Assembly: GCA_040307645.1 (NCBI GenBank)
Contig: JAWRJF010000052.1
Span: 1 to 32,843 of the forward strand
From: JAVXAG01 sp040307645
GTDB lineage: Bacteria; Bacillota; Clostridia; Peptostreptococcales; Anaerovoracaceae
Reading direction: 5' to 3'
DNA: 32,843 nucleotides
Shown here: positions 22,761 through 30,845 of the stretch, one piece after another
Layout: each line of letters begins with the position of its first letter
How positions within the stretch are numbered: the stretch's first letter is position 1
Position numbers and translations under genes: made by a program
Notes under the pieces: model-generated
Databases searched by the model: none
What the model was told of the DNA's origin: nothing
What the model saw: the letters and a program-made list of their open reading frames with translations, nothing else

Positions 22761-23946
22761 TTTGTTCCTCCATATCAATTTTTTTGATCAAATGATAAAG
22801 AACATTTGTTCCATTTCGAATATCCTCTTGAGATGAGAATTCTTTTATACTGTGACTTATTCCACCTTTGCTAGGTATAAAAATCAATGCTGATGGAGTA
22901 ATCATAGCCATATTTATTAAATCATGCCCCGCCCCACTAAATAATTGTTCATATGACAATTTAGCTTCATCTGAAACTTCCTTTATTCTTTCTATTATAT
23001 ATGAATCACACTTTGTTTCCGGCTGAGTGATAATATTTATCATTTTCAAGCCTTTACATTCCCATCTGTTTTTCAATTCCTCAATAATCGAATACATTGA
23101 TTCTAAATTTGCATCTCTCATTTCAATTACAAATTCTGTTTTGCCAGGTATTACATTGACTGCACCTGGCATAACCTTCATTGTGCCGATGGTGCATACC
23201 ATTGTATTATTAGCCGCCTCAACTTTAGCTATTAAATCATTGATTATTTTGCAAGTTTTTACTAAGGCATCGTCCCTCATATACATAGGCGTACTTCCGG
23301 CATGGTTAGATACACCTTCAACTGTGGCTTTATACCGTAAAATACCAACTATCCCTTGGACAACTCCAATTTTTTTACCTATTTTTTCAAGTATTCCGCC
23401 TTGTTCTATGTGTAATTCTATATAACTTTTATATTTTGAACTATCTCTTTGCGAATTTTCATAATCACTAATAGAAATATTATAGTGTGACATTTTTTTT
23501 ACCATTTCTGCTTCTAAAACTGCTCCAACAAAAGCTTTGCTACCAAATGTTCCACCTATAACATTTCCTTCTTCTTCATTGAATGCAATTACTTCAATAG
23601 CATGTCTGTTAATGTACCCTTCTTTTTTTAAAGTTCTTACAACTTCTATAGCTGCTAACACACCTAGCGCCCCATCATATATTCCTCCCAATGGAACAGT
23701 ATCTATGTGAGAGCCAATAGCAATTGTTTTGTAACCCGGTTGACCAGGTAAAAATCCAGAAAGATTTCCTACTCCATCAATGAAAGTCTCCATACCAGCC
23801 TCTTCCATTAATTTTTCAATAAAAGAACGACCTTGATAAAATTCATCGCTGTAAGCAGGTCTACTAGTTCCTTTGCCTTCATCAAAACCTATTGCCCCAA
23901 GAGATTCTAAGTTATTCATTAGACGATTAATATCAATTATCATCAT
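22750..23946 (-). CDS. M20-type N-carbamoyl-L-amino acid hydrolase (or allantoate amidohydrolase)
   Basis: The 398-residue zinc hydrolase belongs to the M20 amidase/hydantoinase-carbamoylase branch. Metal and catalytic residues are seen in GSHIDTVPLGGIYDG (His80, Asp91), FNEEEGN (125-126), IELHIEQGGILE and the C-terminal GGISHSIKEFS. These enzymes remove the carbamoyl group, giving amino acid, CO2 and ammonia. The start codon directly follows the aminotransferase stop, with AAGGAG just upstream. Between hydantoinase and aminotransferase, carbamoylase is the best reading; beta-ureidopropionase and allantoate amidohydrolase are alternatives within the same family. Confidence 0.88.
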   Translation of the reverse strand: MMIIDINRLMNNLESLGAIGFDEGKGTSRPAYSDEFYQGRSFIEKLMEEAGMETFIDGVGNLSGFLPGQPGYKTIAIGSHIDTVPLGGIYDGALGVLAAIEVVRTLKKEGYINRHAIEVIAFNEEEGNVIGGTFGSKAFVGAVLEAEMVKKMSHYNISISDYENSQRDSSKYKSYIELHIEQGGILEKIGKKIGVVQGIVGILRYKATVEGVSNHAGSTPMYMRDDALVKTCKIINDLIAKVEAANNTMVCTIGTMKVMPGAVNVIPGKTEFVIEMRDANLESMYSIIEELKNRWECKGLKMINIITQPETKCDSYIIERIKEVSDEAKLSYEQLFSGAGHDLINMAMITPSALIFIPSKGGISHSIKEFSSQEDIRNGTNVLYHLIKKIDMEEQNEN

Positions 23947-25110
23947 CTACATCTCCTTTAAATATTCCTTAAGCAATTTCATTCCTTTTGATATCTCCTC
24001 CATAGAAGTCGCAAACGAAATTCTTATATATCCCTCTCCACCATCTCCAAAAGCAGTTCCGGGAACTACAACAACATGCTTTTTATTCAAAAGATCTTTA
24101 GCAAATTCCTCTGAAGACATTCCTGTTTCTCTTATAGAAACGAAAGCATAGAACGTTCCAGTAGTTTTATTATATTTAATTTTTGGCATTTCTTCTAAGC
24201 ATGATGCTAAATAATCTCTTCGCTTTTTATAACTATCAATCATCATATTAAGATGCAGACGAGAACCCTTTAGTGCTTCTATTGCTGCATATTGGCTTGG
24301 CATAGCAACGCAAGCTGTAATATTCTCCTGTAGTTTTGTTATATTAGAAATTATTTGTGATGGGCCTGCAACATATCCAACTCTCCATCCTGTCATGGCA
24401 AAAGTTTTAGAAAAACTATCAACTACAAGAACTCTTTCCTTCATTCCAGGTAACGACGATATACTTGTAAATTTAGTGCCATCAAACAAAATATGTTTGT
24501 AAACTTCATCCGAAATAATGAGTAAATCCTTTTCTATAGCTATTTTAGAGATTTCAAGTAGTGTTGCTTCTGAAAGTACTGTTCCAGTCGGATTACTTGG
24601 AGAATTGATTATTATTGCTTTAGTTTTAAATGATATAGCTTCTCTTATTTTATTTATTTCCGGATTAAAGTTATTTTCTTCTAGTGCGACTACAGAAACA
24701 GCTTTACCACCACACATTGTGATTTGCGAAACGTAATTGGTCCAACATGGTTCGATTACAATGACCTCATCACCGGGATTTAAAATCACCTTCAATGCTT
24801 GATAAATCCCACACATTGCACCTGTTGTCACAGTTATTTCAGATGCAGCATCATATTCCATATGGATTTCTTCATATAAGTACTCAGAAATTGCTTTTCT
24901 TAGTTGAATCAAGCCTGCATTTTCAGAATACTTAGATTTCCCTTCCATTATAGCTTTACAACCTGCTAGGGCAACTTCCTTTGAAGCGGTAAAGTCAGGC
25001 TCACCAATTGTAAAACTTACAGCATCTTCATATTTTAATGCCATATTAAACATTTCCCTAATTTTAGATCCGATAATAGATTGTGTATTATCTGAAATAT
25101 ATCTCATCAT
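23947..25110 (-). CDS. PLP-dependent class I/II aminotransferase
   Basis: The 387-residue enzyme transfers an amino group between an amino acid and a 2-oxo acid. The PLP lysine lies in DSFSKTFAMTGWRVGY near 234, with NSPSNPTG near 165, SDEVYKH near 200 and the C-terminal RISFATS carrying the carboxylate-binding Arg. It resembles aspartate/aromatic-type aminotransferases of the I-gamma group. Its ATG overlaps the membrane-protein stop by 4 bp. In this operon it would convert the amino acid released by the carbamoylase to a 2-oxo acid; which amino acid is unknown. Confidence 0.92.
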   Translation of the reverse strand: MMRYISDNTQSIIGSKIREMFNMALKYEDAVSFTIGEPDFTASKEVALAGCKAIMEGKSKYSENAGLIQLRKAISEYLYEEIHMEYDAASEITVTTGAMCGIYQALKVILNPGDEVIVIEPCWTNYVSQITMCGGKAVSVVALEENNFNPEINKIREAISFKTKAIIINSPSNPTGTVLSEATLLEISKIAIEKDLLIISDEVYKHILFDGTKFTSISSLPGMKERVLVVDSFSKTFAMTGWRVGYVAGPSQIISNITKLQENITACVAMPSQYAAIEALKGSRLHLNMMIDSYKKRRDYLASCLEEMPKIKYNKTTGTFYAFVSIRETGMSSEEFAKDLLNKKHVVVVPGTAFGDGGEGYIRISFATSMEEISKGMKLLKEYLKEM

Positions 25111-25775
25111 AATGATTTCCTCTCTATTTTCCTTTTTTCTCTAATTTTCAGTAAGGTCATTAACATACCAAATACAAAAGATAACATTGCAGCAAATGCC
25201 ACTTGTAAAGTATTGGGAAGTAGAAAGACCAAAGTATTAATTGGAATCCAAAAGAATGGTACTGTTTTAAAAAAAGTAAAATCTACGAATTCACTCCATT
25301 CTATTGAATTAACTGATTCAATCGCAGTCATCTTTCTTCCCTTTATATATTTTTCTTCGCCGTAACTGCTAAAAATTCTTATTGCTCCTGCATGAATAGG
25401 TGCAAAAAACAAATTCAAAAAACAACTTGTGAAAAATGCTTTTGCTAAATTATTTTCGTAAAACGGAAGGAAACAGTCTTCCATTGCGTTAAAAATACCG
25501 GTGGTGATTACCTTAAAACCAAGGGTTACCGCTAATCCACTTGTACCCCAGACCATAGCCTTATACAAGATATACTTATTAATTTGCCATACACCCTCGA
25601 GTATTCGAGTTGAAAGCAATTCGCCTACTGTTGCAAAAATCATAAACTGAAAAAAACCTGCAATATAAGGGAATTCTTTATTCCAATAATCAAACATTCC
25701 TATATATACAAGTAGTATTACGATGCAAAAAAAGATACAGTACAAGCACATAAAGCATATATCTTTTGTTTTCAT
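25107..25775 (-). CDS. Small multi-pass membrane protein, Mpv17-like by resemblance
   Basis: The 222-residue protein has four to five hydrophobic segments (about 8-28, 38-55, 70-95, 105-125, 175-212). The segment FFWIPINTLVFLLP followed by QVAFAAMLS resembles the WP...NF..VP pattern of Mpv17/PMP22-type membrane proteins. I did not recognise it further. It overlaps both neighbours by 4 bp (KDG kinase and aminotransferase), so it belongs to the pathway operon and could move a substrate, product or ion. The charged tail KIREKRKIERKS would be cytoplasmic. Confidence 0.6.
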   Translation of the reverse strand: MKTKDICFMCLYCIFFCIVILLVYIGMFDYWNKEFPYIAGFFQFMIFATVGELLSTRILEGVWQINKYILYKAMVWGTSGLAVTLGFKVITTGIFNAMEDCFLPFYENNLAKAFFTSCFLNLFFAPIHAGAIRIFSSYGEEKYIKGRKMTAIESVNSIEWSEFVDFTFFKTVPFFWIPINTLVFLLPNTLQVAFAAMLSFVFGMLMTLLKIREKRKIERKSL

Positions 25776-26791
25776 CGCTGTACTCTTCCTGTACCATCAC
25801 CAGCCATTAAAGTTCTTACCTCTTCAACTGAAACCCTATTAAAATCTCCTTCAATCGTATGTTTTAAACATGAGGCTGCAACAGCAAATTCTAGAGCATC
25901 TCCAGCATCCATATTATTTAACCCATAAATTAAACCTGCAGCAAAACTGTCTCCACCACCAACTCTATCTACAATATGTATATGATAACTCTTTGAAAAA
26001 TAATATTTTTCACCATCATATAACATCGCTGCCCAATCATTATCATTTGCAGAAATACTAGTTCTCAATGTAATAGCTACGTATTTACATCCAAATCTAG
26101 TTTTAAGCTGACTTGCAACCTCCTTATAACCGTCATGACTTAATTTCCCAGATTCTACGTCAGTTGCAGCGGCTTTAATTCCAAACACTTTCTCAGCATC
26201 TTCTTCATTTGCGATACAGACATCTACATATTTAATTAATTCTCCCATAACCTTAGAAGCCTTTTCACTGGTCCACAGATTCTTTCTAAAGTTTAAATCA
26301 CAACTTATTGTAAGACCTGCAATATGAGCAGCTTTTACTGCATCAAGACAAATCTCAGCCACATTATCACCAAGAGCAGGTGTAATACCTGTAAAATGAA
26401 ACCATTCCGCATCTTTGAAGATTTCTCCCCAATTAAAATCATCTCTTTTTGCCATTGCTATAGATGAAAAAGCCCTATCATATATTACCTTTGATGGTCT
26501 CTGAGATGCTCCTTTTTCTAAATAGTAAATGCCTACTCTGCTACCATCTCTAACAATATAATCTGTATTTATTCCATGGTACCTTAGCTGATTAACTGCA
26601 GCTTGACCTATGGGGTTAGAAGGAAGCTTAGTAACAAAAGAAGTATTCATTCCAAAATTGCTTAAAGATACTGCTACGTTTGCTTCACCTCCACCAAAAG
26701 TTGCCTCAAATTCAGGCTCCTGCAAAAATCTCATATATCCTTTAGGTGCCAGCCTTAGCATAATTTCGCCAAAAGTCACTATTCTCTTCAT
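25772..26791 (-). CDS. kdgK: 2-keto-3-deoxygluconate kinase (PfkB family)
   Basis: The 339-residue PfkB kinase has the N-terminal GEIMLRLAPKG and GGGEANVAVSLSNFG motifs of KDG kinases, and the C-terminal catalytic DRVGGGDSFAAG with the base Asp281. It phosphorylates 2-keto-3-deoxygluconate (or a related keto-deoxy acid) at C6. It starts 2 bp after the aldolase stop behind AGAAAGGAG and ends in an ATGA overlap with the next gene. The coupling to KDPG aldolase supports KDG over fructose or ribose as substrate. Confidence 0.9.
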   Translation of the reverse strand: MKRIVTFGEIMLRLAPKGYMRFLQEPEFEATFGGGEANVAVSLSNFGMNTSFVTKLPSNPIGQAAVNQLRYHGINTDYIVRDGSRVGIYYLEKGASQRPSKVIYDRAFSSIAMAKRDDFNWGEIFKDAEWFHFTGITPALGDNVAEICLDAVKAAHIAGLTISCDLNFRKNLWTSEKASKVMGELIKYVDVCIANEEDAEKVFGIKAAATDVESGKLSHDGYKEVASQLKTRFGCKYVAITLRTSISANDNDWAAMLYDGEKYYFSKSYHIHIVDRVGGGDSFAAGLIYGLNNMDAGDALEFAVAASCLKHTIEGDFNRVSVEEVRTLMAGDGTGRVQR

Positions 26792-26793
26792 CT

Positions 26794-27432
26794 CTATTTC
26801 TCCTTTCTGCTTTCATCTATTATTTTTCTTGCTTTAATGCATAATTTTGTTATTTCTTCAAAGTTTTCTTCCTTAAGCAATTTATCAGATACGACGAATG
26901 ACCCACCGCATGCAATTACTTTTGGATTTTTTACATACTCAGCTAAGTTATCTATTGTTATTCCTCCTGTTGGTACAAATTCAACACTTGCAAATGGCCC
27001 CCCTAATGCTTTAATTGTCTTTATACCGCCAAACTGACCTGCAGGGAAAAATTTAACAACGTTAATTCCTAATTTAATTGCTTTCATTATTTCTGTAGGT
27101 GTAGCACAACCAGGCAATACTAAGATACCGTTATCAATCGACCATTTTACTACTTCCTCATCTAATCCGGGACTTACTAAAAATTTCGCACCTGCTTCCA
27201 CTGCTTTTTGTGCCTGATCTAAAGTAATAACAGTCCCAGCACCGACAATCATATCAGGCTGATTAGATACCATTTTTCTTATAACTTCTTCCGCACCTTT
27301 TGCTCTAAAAGTTACCTCAGCAATGTCAACGCCACCTTTCATTAATGCTGTAGCTAATTTTTCACTGTTTTCAGTTTCAGCTAGTTTTATTACCGGCATT
27401 ATTCCAGTTCTTTTGATTTTTTCAATATACAT
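26794..27432 (-). CDS. eda: KDPG / 4-hydroxy-2-oxoglutarate aldolase
   Basis: The 212-residue class I aldolase cleaves 2-keto-3-deoxy-6-phosphogluconate to pyruvate and glyceraldehyde-3-phosphate, and often 4-hydroxy-2-oxoglutarate to pyruvate and glyoxylate. The catalytic Glu39 (AEVTFR) and Schiff-base Lys127 (VVKFFPAG) are in place, and GAGTV and PTGGI bind phosphate/substrate. The ATG at 27432 follows GAGGTGA; the GTG at 27441 overlaps that site. It is the first gene of an eight-gene operon running to the sigma-54 activator. Confidence 0.92.
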   Translation of the reverse strand: MYIEKIKRTGIMPVIKLAETENSEKLATALMKGGVDIAEVTFRAKGAEEVIRKMVSNQPDMIVGAGTVITLDQAQKAVEAGAKFLVSPGLDEEVVKWSIDNGILVLPGCATPTEIMKAIKLGINVVKFFPAGQFGGIKTIKALGGPFASVEFVPTGGITIDNLAEYVKNPKVIACGGSFVVSDKLLKEENFEEITKLCIKARKIIDESRKEK

Positions 27433-27515
27433 ATAACTCACCTCTCTATCTAGAATATATCAATTAAAAAACCTTTATTAAATTCAACACTAGCTTAGAT
27501 TTTATAACTCGTACT

Positions 27516-27544
27516 CTTATATTTTTTATACTTTTAGATAGCAA
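27516..27544 (-). promoter_or_regulatory. Sigma-A-type promoter of the eda operon
   Basis: On the minus strand, TTGCTA (27544-27539) and TATAAG (27521-27516) are 17 bp apart. No GG-N10-GC pattern was found here, so the operon itself looks sigma-A driven. Confidence 0.55.
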
Positions 27545-27563
27545 ACTAATACTAAAGTATAGT
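27545..27563. promoter_or_regulatory. Inverted repeat just upstream of the eda promoter
   Basis: ACTAATACT and AGTATAGT form an inverted repeat with one extra base. It abuts the -35 element, where an activator would sit. The regulator is unknown; the LuxR-type gene upstream is one candidate. Confidence 0.35.
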
Positions 27564-27590
27564 TTTTACTCAAATGTAAATAAAAACAAT

Positions 27591-27633
27591 TAAAAAAACG
27601 CTATAAATTTTAGGTTCCCAAAACTTATAACGT
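27591..27633 (-). terminator. Intrinsic terminator after the LuxR-type gene
   Basis: A 14-bp stem with two G-T pairs joins 27598-27611 with 27620-27633 around an 8-nt loop, followed by seven T residues on the minus strand. It separates the LuxR-type operon from the eda operon. Confidence 0.85.
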
Positions 27634-27664
27634 CTTTAAATCATCAATTATATATTTTTTCTAT

Positions 27665-28453
27665 CTATATCTCATCAAAATTTATTTTATTCGTTGACAA
27701 GGGTAAACACTGTAGCAGCTGTACACGATTTTTAACATTCATTTTCATATACAAACTATGGAAATGCTTTTTTACTGTGTGTATACTAATATTCATTCTA
27801 GAAGCTATTTCATCATTGCTTAATCCTTTTACCGCATAATCCATTAGTTCAGCCTCCCTAGTAGTTAGGCCATATTCTTTACATAGTCTCTCCTTATACC
27901 CTTTTGCATAAAAATATCTAGTATCACCCTTTTTAGCCTCATAGTACAGTCTATAAGCAAAATGCTTCTGTAACTGATCCAAAATGAACAAATCCCGATC
28001 AGAAAAATCCGAATGCTCCTTTTCCTTAAAAAATGATATTATACCAACAACATCCTCCCTAAAGACAATATTCATGCTGGCTGTATACTTGAATCTATTC
28101 GGCGCATAAAATGCTTTATAAAAATCGTTATTTTGAAGAGTTTTCTCTGAAATTAAACTACTATCTCTATATGCTGCCGACTTACCACTTGCAATAATCC
28201 AATGCAAAGGATTATCTTTCATATATACATCATCATATTTTTTTATATACTTTTCTTCAATACCACTACCCACTGAATTATAAATTCTCATTCCATGGTC
28301 TCCAACAAGTGAAAACATGGCACCATCATAATCAATAAGTAATTTTATCCACTTTAATATTTTTACTCTCATATCATCTAAAGAGTAAATAAATGATATA
28401 TTATAAGCAATCTCATTAAGTAACATCCATTCATTTTCTTCTAGGTATGCCAT
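27665..28453 (-). CDS. LuxR-type transcriptional regulator with GAF-like N-terminus
   Basis: The 262-residue protein ends in a clear LuxR/GerE helix-turn-helix: LTTREAELMDYAVKGLSNDEIASRM followed by NISIHTVKKHFHSLYMKM. The N-terminal 170 residues have GAF-like character (DYDGAMFSLV, VVGIISFFKE, FSDRDLFILDQL) and may bind a small ligand. The start follows AAGGAG. It lies 52 bp after the HD-GYP-like gene and is probably in the same transcript as that gene and the MBL-fold gene. Its target could be this operon or the downstream eda operon. Confidence 0.85.
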   Translation of the reverse strand: MAYLEENEWMLLNEIAYNISFIYSLDDMRVKILKWIKLLIDYDGAMFSLVGDHGMRIYNSVGSGIEEKYIKKYDDVYMKDNPLHWIIASGKSAAYRDSSLISEKTLQNNDFYKAFYAPNRFKYTASMNIVFREDVVGIISFFKEKEHSDFSDRDLFILDQLQKHFAYRLYYEAKKGDTRYFYAKGYKERLCKEYGLTTREAELMDYAVKGLSNDEIASRMNISIHTVKKHFHSLYMKMNVKNRVQLLQCLPLSTNKINFDEI

Positions 28454-28504
28454 CTTTAATCTCCTTATATTAACCCATTATATAGTTTTTTTATAATACA
28501 TATT

Positions 28505-29761
28505 TCACTTTATTGATTCATATAACAATTTAAATTCTTCATGGTTCTGGATAAAAACATCTACTAGTATTGGGTCAAAATGACTTCCTTTACTAGATAT
28601 AATAATTTCTAAACTTTTGTCATGTGAAAAGGCTTCTTTGTAAACCCTTTTTGATCTAAGTGCATCATAGACATCTGAAAGAGCCATAATCCTTGCAGCA
28701 AGAGGAATTTCGTCTTCTGAAAGCCCATTGTTATAGCCACTGCCATTCCATTTTTCATGGTGATACAAAGTTATATCCATTCCCATTTTTAGAAAACTAT
28801 TTTTATCATACTGGTGTGCAACTTTTGAAAGTGTATCATAACCGATGTTTACATGAGTTTTCATGATTTTGAACTCTTCGTCAGTAAGTTTACCAGGTTT
28901 TAGAAGGATTTTATCAGGGATACCAACCTTACCTATGTCATGAAGTGGGCCAGCCTTGTAAATTGTTTCAATAAAAACATCATCTATTTCTTCATCATAA
29001 CCTGGAATCAATCTTACCTTTTCCGCAAGTAATTTACAAAAACTAGCCGTTCTCTCAATGTGTGCACCAGTATCATCATCTCTAGACTCTGATAATTTAA
29101 TGAGCGCAAAGATGGTTGCCATTTGGGAAGATGTAATCTCTTCTACTTTTTCTTCAACAAGCTTTTCTAAGTGTTTATTATATTTTTCAAGCTGATCTTC
29201 AACTTTCTTCATTTCAGTAATATCTTGCATAGTTCCGTAAAAATGACTAACAAGACCGTTATCATCTTCTTTTGAACGAAACCTTAAAAGAACCCATTTT
29301 ACAGCCCCGTTCTCCATCATTAAACGATATCTTGTTGACCATGGCTTGTTTATAGAGAACATTTCTTGATACATTTTTTTAACATTATCAACATCTTCCG
29401 GATGAATAAAAGAAAAAAACAAGTCAGAAGATGCTGGTTTTGAACTATTAATCTCTAGAATATCATACATGGATTTTGACCAAATTACACTTCCTGATTT
29501 CATATTAATATCCCAACGGCCAAGCTTTGCGATACCTTGTGCTTCTGCCAGCATTTCACGACTATTAAACAATTCAATATTTAGTTCTTCAATCTGTTTT
29601 GCTATCGAAGCATGGTCTAAAATCAATTTAGTTAACAATTCATTTTGGGTATTATAATCAATTTCCTTTGCAAAACTTTCTATAGCATATGCCTTTAGGT
29701 TTTCTGTTTCGTTAAAACTGCTTGATAAAACCTTCTGTAACTTTATTTTTTTATTATTCAT
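28505..29761 (-). CDS. PAS and HD-GYP-like cyclic-dinucleotide phosphodiesterase
   Basis: The 418-residue protein has a helical N-terminus (1-70), a PAS domain (about 75-185), a coiled-coil linker (185-212) and an HD-GYP-type domain (about 215-410). The HD pair is His274-Asp275 in PLHDIGKVGIPD. His303 and the HHEKWNGSGYN motif (334-344) are also present. Here GYN replaces GYP; the metal-binding His and Asp residues are kept. Such domains degrade cyclic di-GMP or related dinucleotides. The ATG at 29761 follows GGAGGACT and overlaps the upstream stop region closely. Its position behind the diiron MBL-fold gene suggests an oxygen- or redox-linked input. Confidence 0.9.
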   Translation of the reverse strand: MNNKKIKLQKVLSSSFNETENLKAYAIESFAKEIDYNTQNELLTKLILDHASIAKQIEELNIELFNSREMLAEAQGIAKLGRWDINMKSGSVIWSKSMYDILEINSSKPASSDLFFSFIHPEDVDNVKKMYQEMFSINKPWSTRYRLMMENGAVKWVLLRFRSKEDDNGLVSHFYGTMQDITEMKKVEDQLEKYNKHLEKLVEEKVEEITSSQMATIFALIKLSESRDDDTGAHIERTASFCKLLAEKVRLIPGYDEEIDDVFIETIYKAGPLHDIGKVGIPDKILLKPGKLTDEEFKIMKTHVNIGYDTLSKVAHQYDKNSFLKMGMDITLYHHEKWNGSGYNNGLSEDEIPLAARIMALSDVYDALRSKRVYKEAFSHDKSLEIIISSKGSHFDPILVDVFIQNHEEFKLLYESIK

Positions 29762-29762
29762 T

Positions 29763-30581
29763 TTAGTCCTCCGAAAGGAAACAGTCAATGCCTACGTCTT
29801 TAACTGCATGTAGATGTCTGATAATAGCTTTTACATCCTCTTTATTAGATATAATACTGCCATGTTGTGGTGCAATTCTTTCAATCTCTAAACTATCTAT
29901 TGTATTAAGTGAATAGATTAAAGCTCTGTTAGATGTCATAATTCTTCTATGAAAGTCTACTATCCCCTTTATAGGACATTTAAGTAAATTAATCTTACAA
30001 ATGTTCAAATCTCTGCATTCCCTACATTCATCTTGTAAGTCTAACATTAGTGCCCACTGATTTTCAAAACTACCAAAAATATCACTAGAAAACAATGTTT
30101 TTGTTTTAGTATCATATGTAACAAAGCTGCCAGGAAGATGGCAATAAGGAGTTAGATAGAATTCCAGACGTCTACCTGTAGCAAAATCAAAATGGCAGTC
30201 TAAATCACGAAAATCCAACTTTTCAGTTTTCGCAGAGTAATAATGTATAAAAACGTTATTATCCTCATGGGAAATGATTTTAAGCTCTTTATTATTAATT
30301 ATTGCCTCAAGTTGAGGCAGACTTCCACACAAATCTGGATCATAATGTTGATATATCAACCTCTTAATTTGTGAAGGTTCCAATCCCGTCCTAAGTATCT
30401 TTAGCATTACATTACTAAAATCATCACGGTTTCCACCGTCAATTAAAACAGCTTCATCCCCCTCTATAATTAGATATGGATTACAGTGAAGTCCTCTATT
30501 TTCGTCTGTATAACCAACCCAATATATACCATCTGCAATTTTAACCGGATCTTTTTCATAATCTCTTGCTTCACTTCTCAA
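29763..30581 (-). CDS. Diiron-type MBL-fold protein (flavodiiron/ODP-like) with a four-cysteine insert
   Basis: The 272-residue protein has the metallo-beta-lactamase fold as used in flavodiiron proteins and ODP oxygen sensors. Metal ligands fit that subgroup: HYDPD (His79, Asp81, Asp83), His148 in YCHLPGS, Asp167 in SSDIFGS and His240 in PQHGS. No flavodoxin domain follows. An insert near 186-202 carries Cys186, 189, 195 and 202, a possible metal or Fe-S site. The TTG at 30581 has GGAGG 8 nt upstream; an ATG at 30596 is an alternative without a binding site. It heads the operon with the HD-GYP-like and LuxR-type genes and is probably the sensor. Confidence 0.78.
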   Translation of the reverse strand: MRSEARDYEKDPVKIADGIYWVGYTDENRGLHCNPYLIIEGDEAVLIDGGNRDDFSNVMLKILRTGLEPSQIKRLIYQHYDPDLCGSLPQLEAIINNKELKIISHEDNNVFIHYYSAKTEKLDFRDLDCHFDFATGRRLEFYLTPYCHLPGSFVTYDTKTKTLFSSDIFGSFENQWALMLDLQDECRECRDLNICKINLLKCPIKGIVDFHRRIMTSNRALIYSLNTIDSLEIERIAPQHGSIISNKEDVKAIIRHLHAVKDVGIDCFLSED

Positions 30582-30785
30582 GGTTATTCCCTCCATATTG
30601 TTTCTTTTAATCAATATACCATATTTTTAAGTGTTTTTGTTATAAACTTTCCTAAACTCTTTTCTGCAAGTTCAAAGGAGATTTTTCTAATACGCAGTCC
30701 ACTACATATTTTTTATATAATTCTAAATAACAAAAACCTCCATAAGCGTCAAATGCTGACACATATTCAAAAATAAAAGTCGCGA

Positions 30786-30822
30786 TTGATGGTGCACTAT
30801 AGTGCACTATCGTACGCGAATT
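30786..30822. repeat. Palindrome downstream of the IS66-type transposase gene
   Basis: GTGCACTATAGTGCAC at 30792-30807 is a perfect 16-bp palindrome within an imperfect one of about 38 bp with CGCG ends. It lies between the transposase stop and the MBL-fold gene and may mark the element's end or act as a terminator-like hairpin. Apart from it, 30582-30845 holds no convincing gene. Confidence 0.5.
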
Positions 30823-30845
30823 TTTTTCGTGCATTTATTCGGATA

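Noticed and set aside
20614..23946. Allantoin degradation (racemase, allantoinase, allantoate amidohydrolase)
   Set aside because: The hydrolase has the dihydropyrimidinase-type loop (FTVIPNGSPGVGDRF), no ureidoglycolate or glyoxylate genes are near, and kdgK/eda would be unexplained. Kept only as an alternative for single genes.
27442..27664. Sigma-54 promoter before the eda operon
   Set aside because: No GG-N10-GC pattern on the minus strand; a TTGCTA/TATAAG pair with 17-bp spacing fits better.
30652..30834. 60-codon ORF on the minus strand
   Set aside because: No ribosome binding site, it overlaps the palindrome downstream of tnpC, and its product has no recognisable features.
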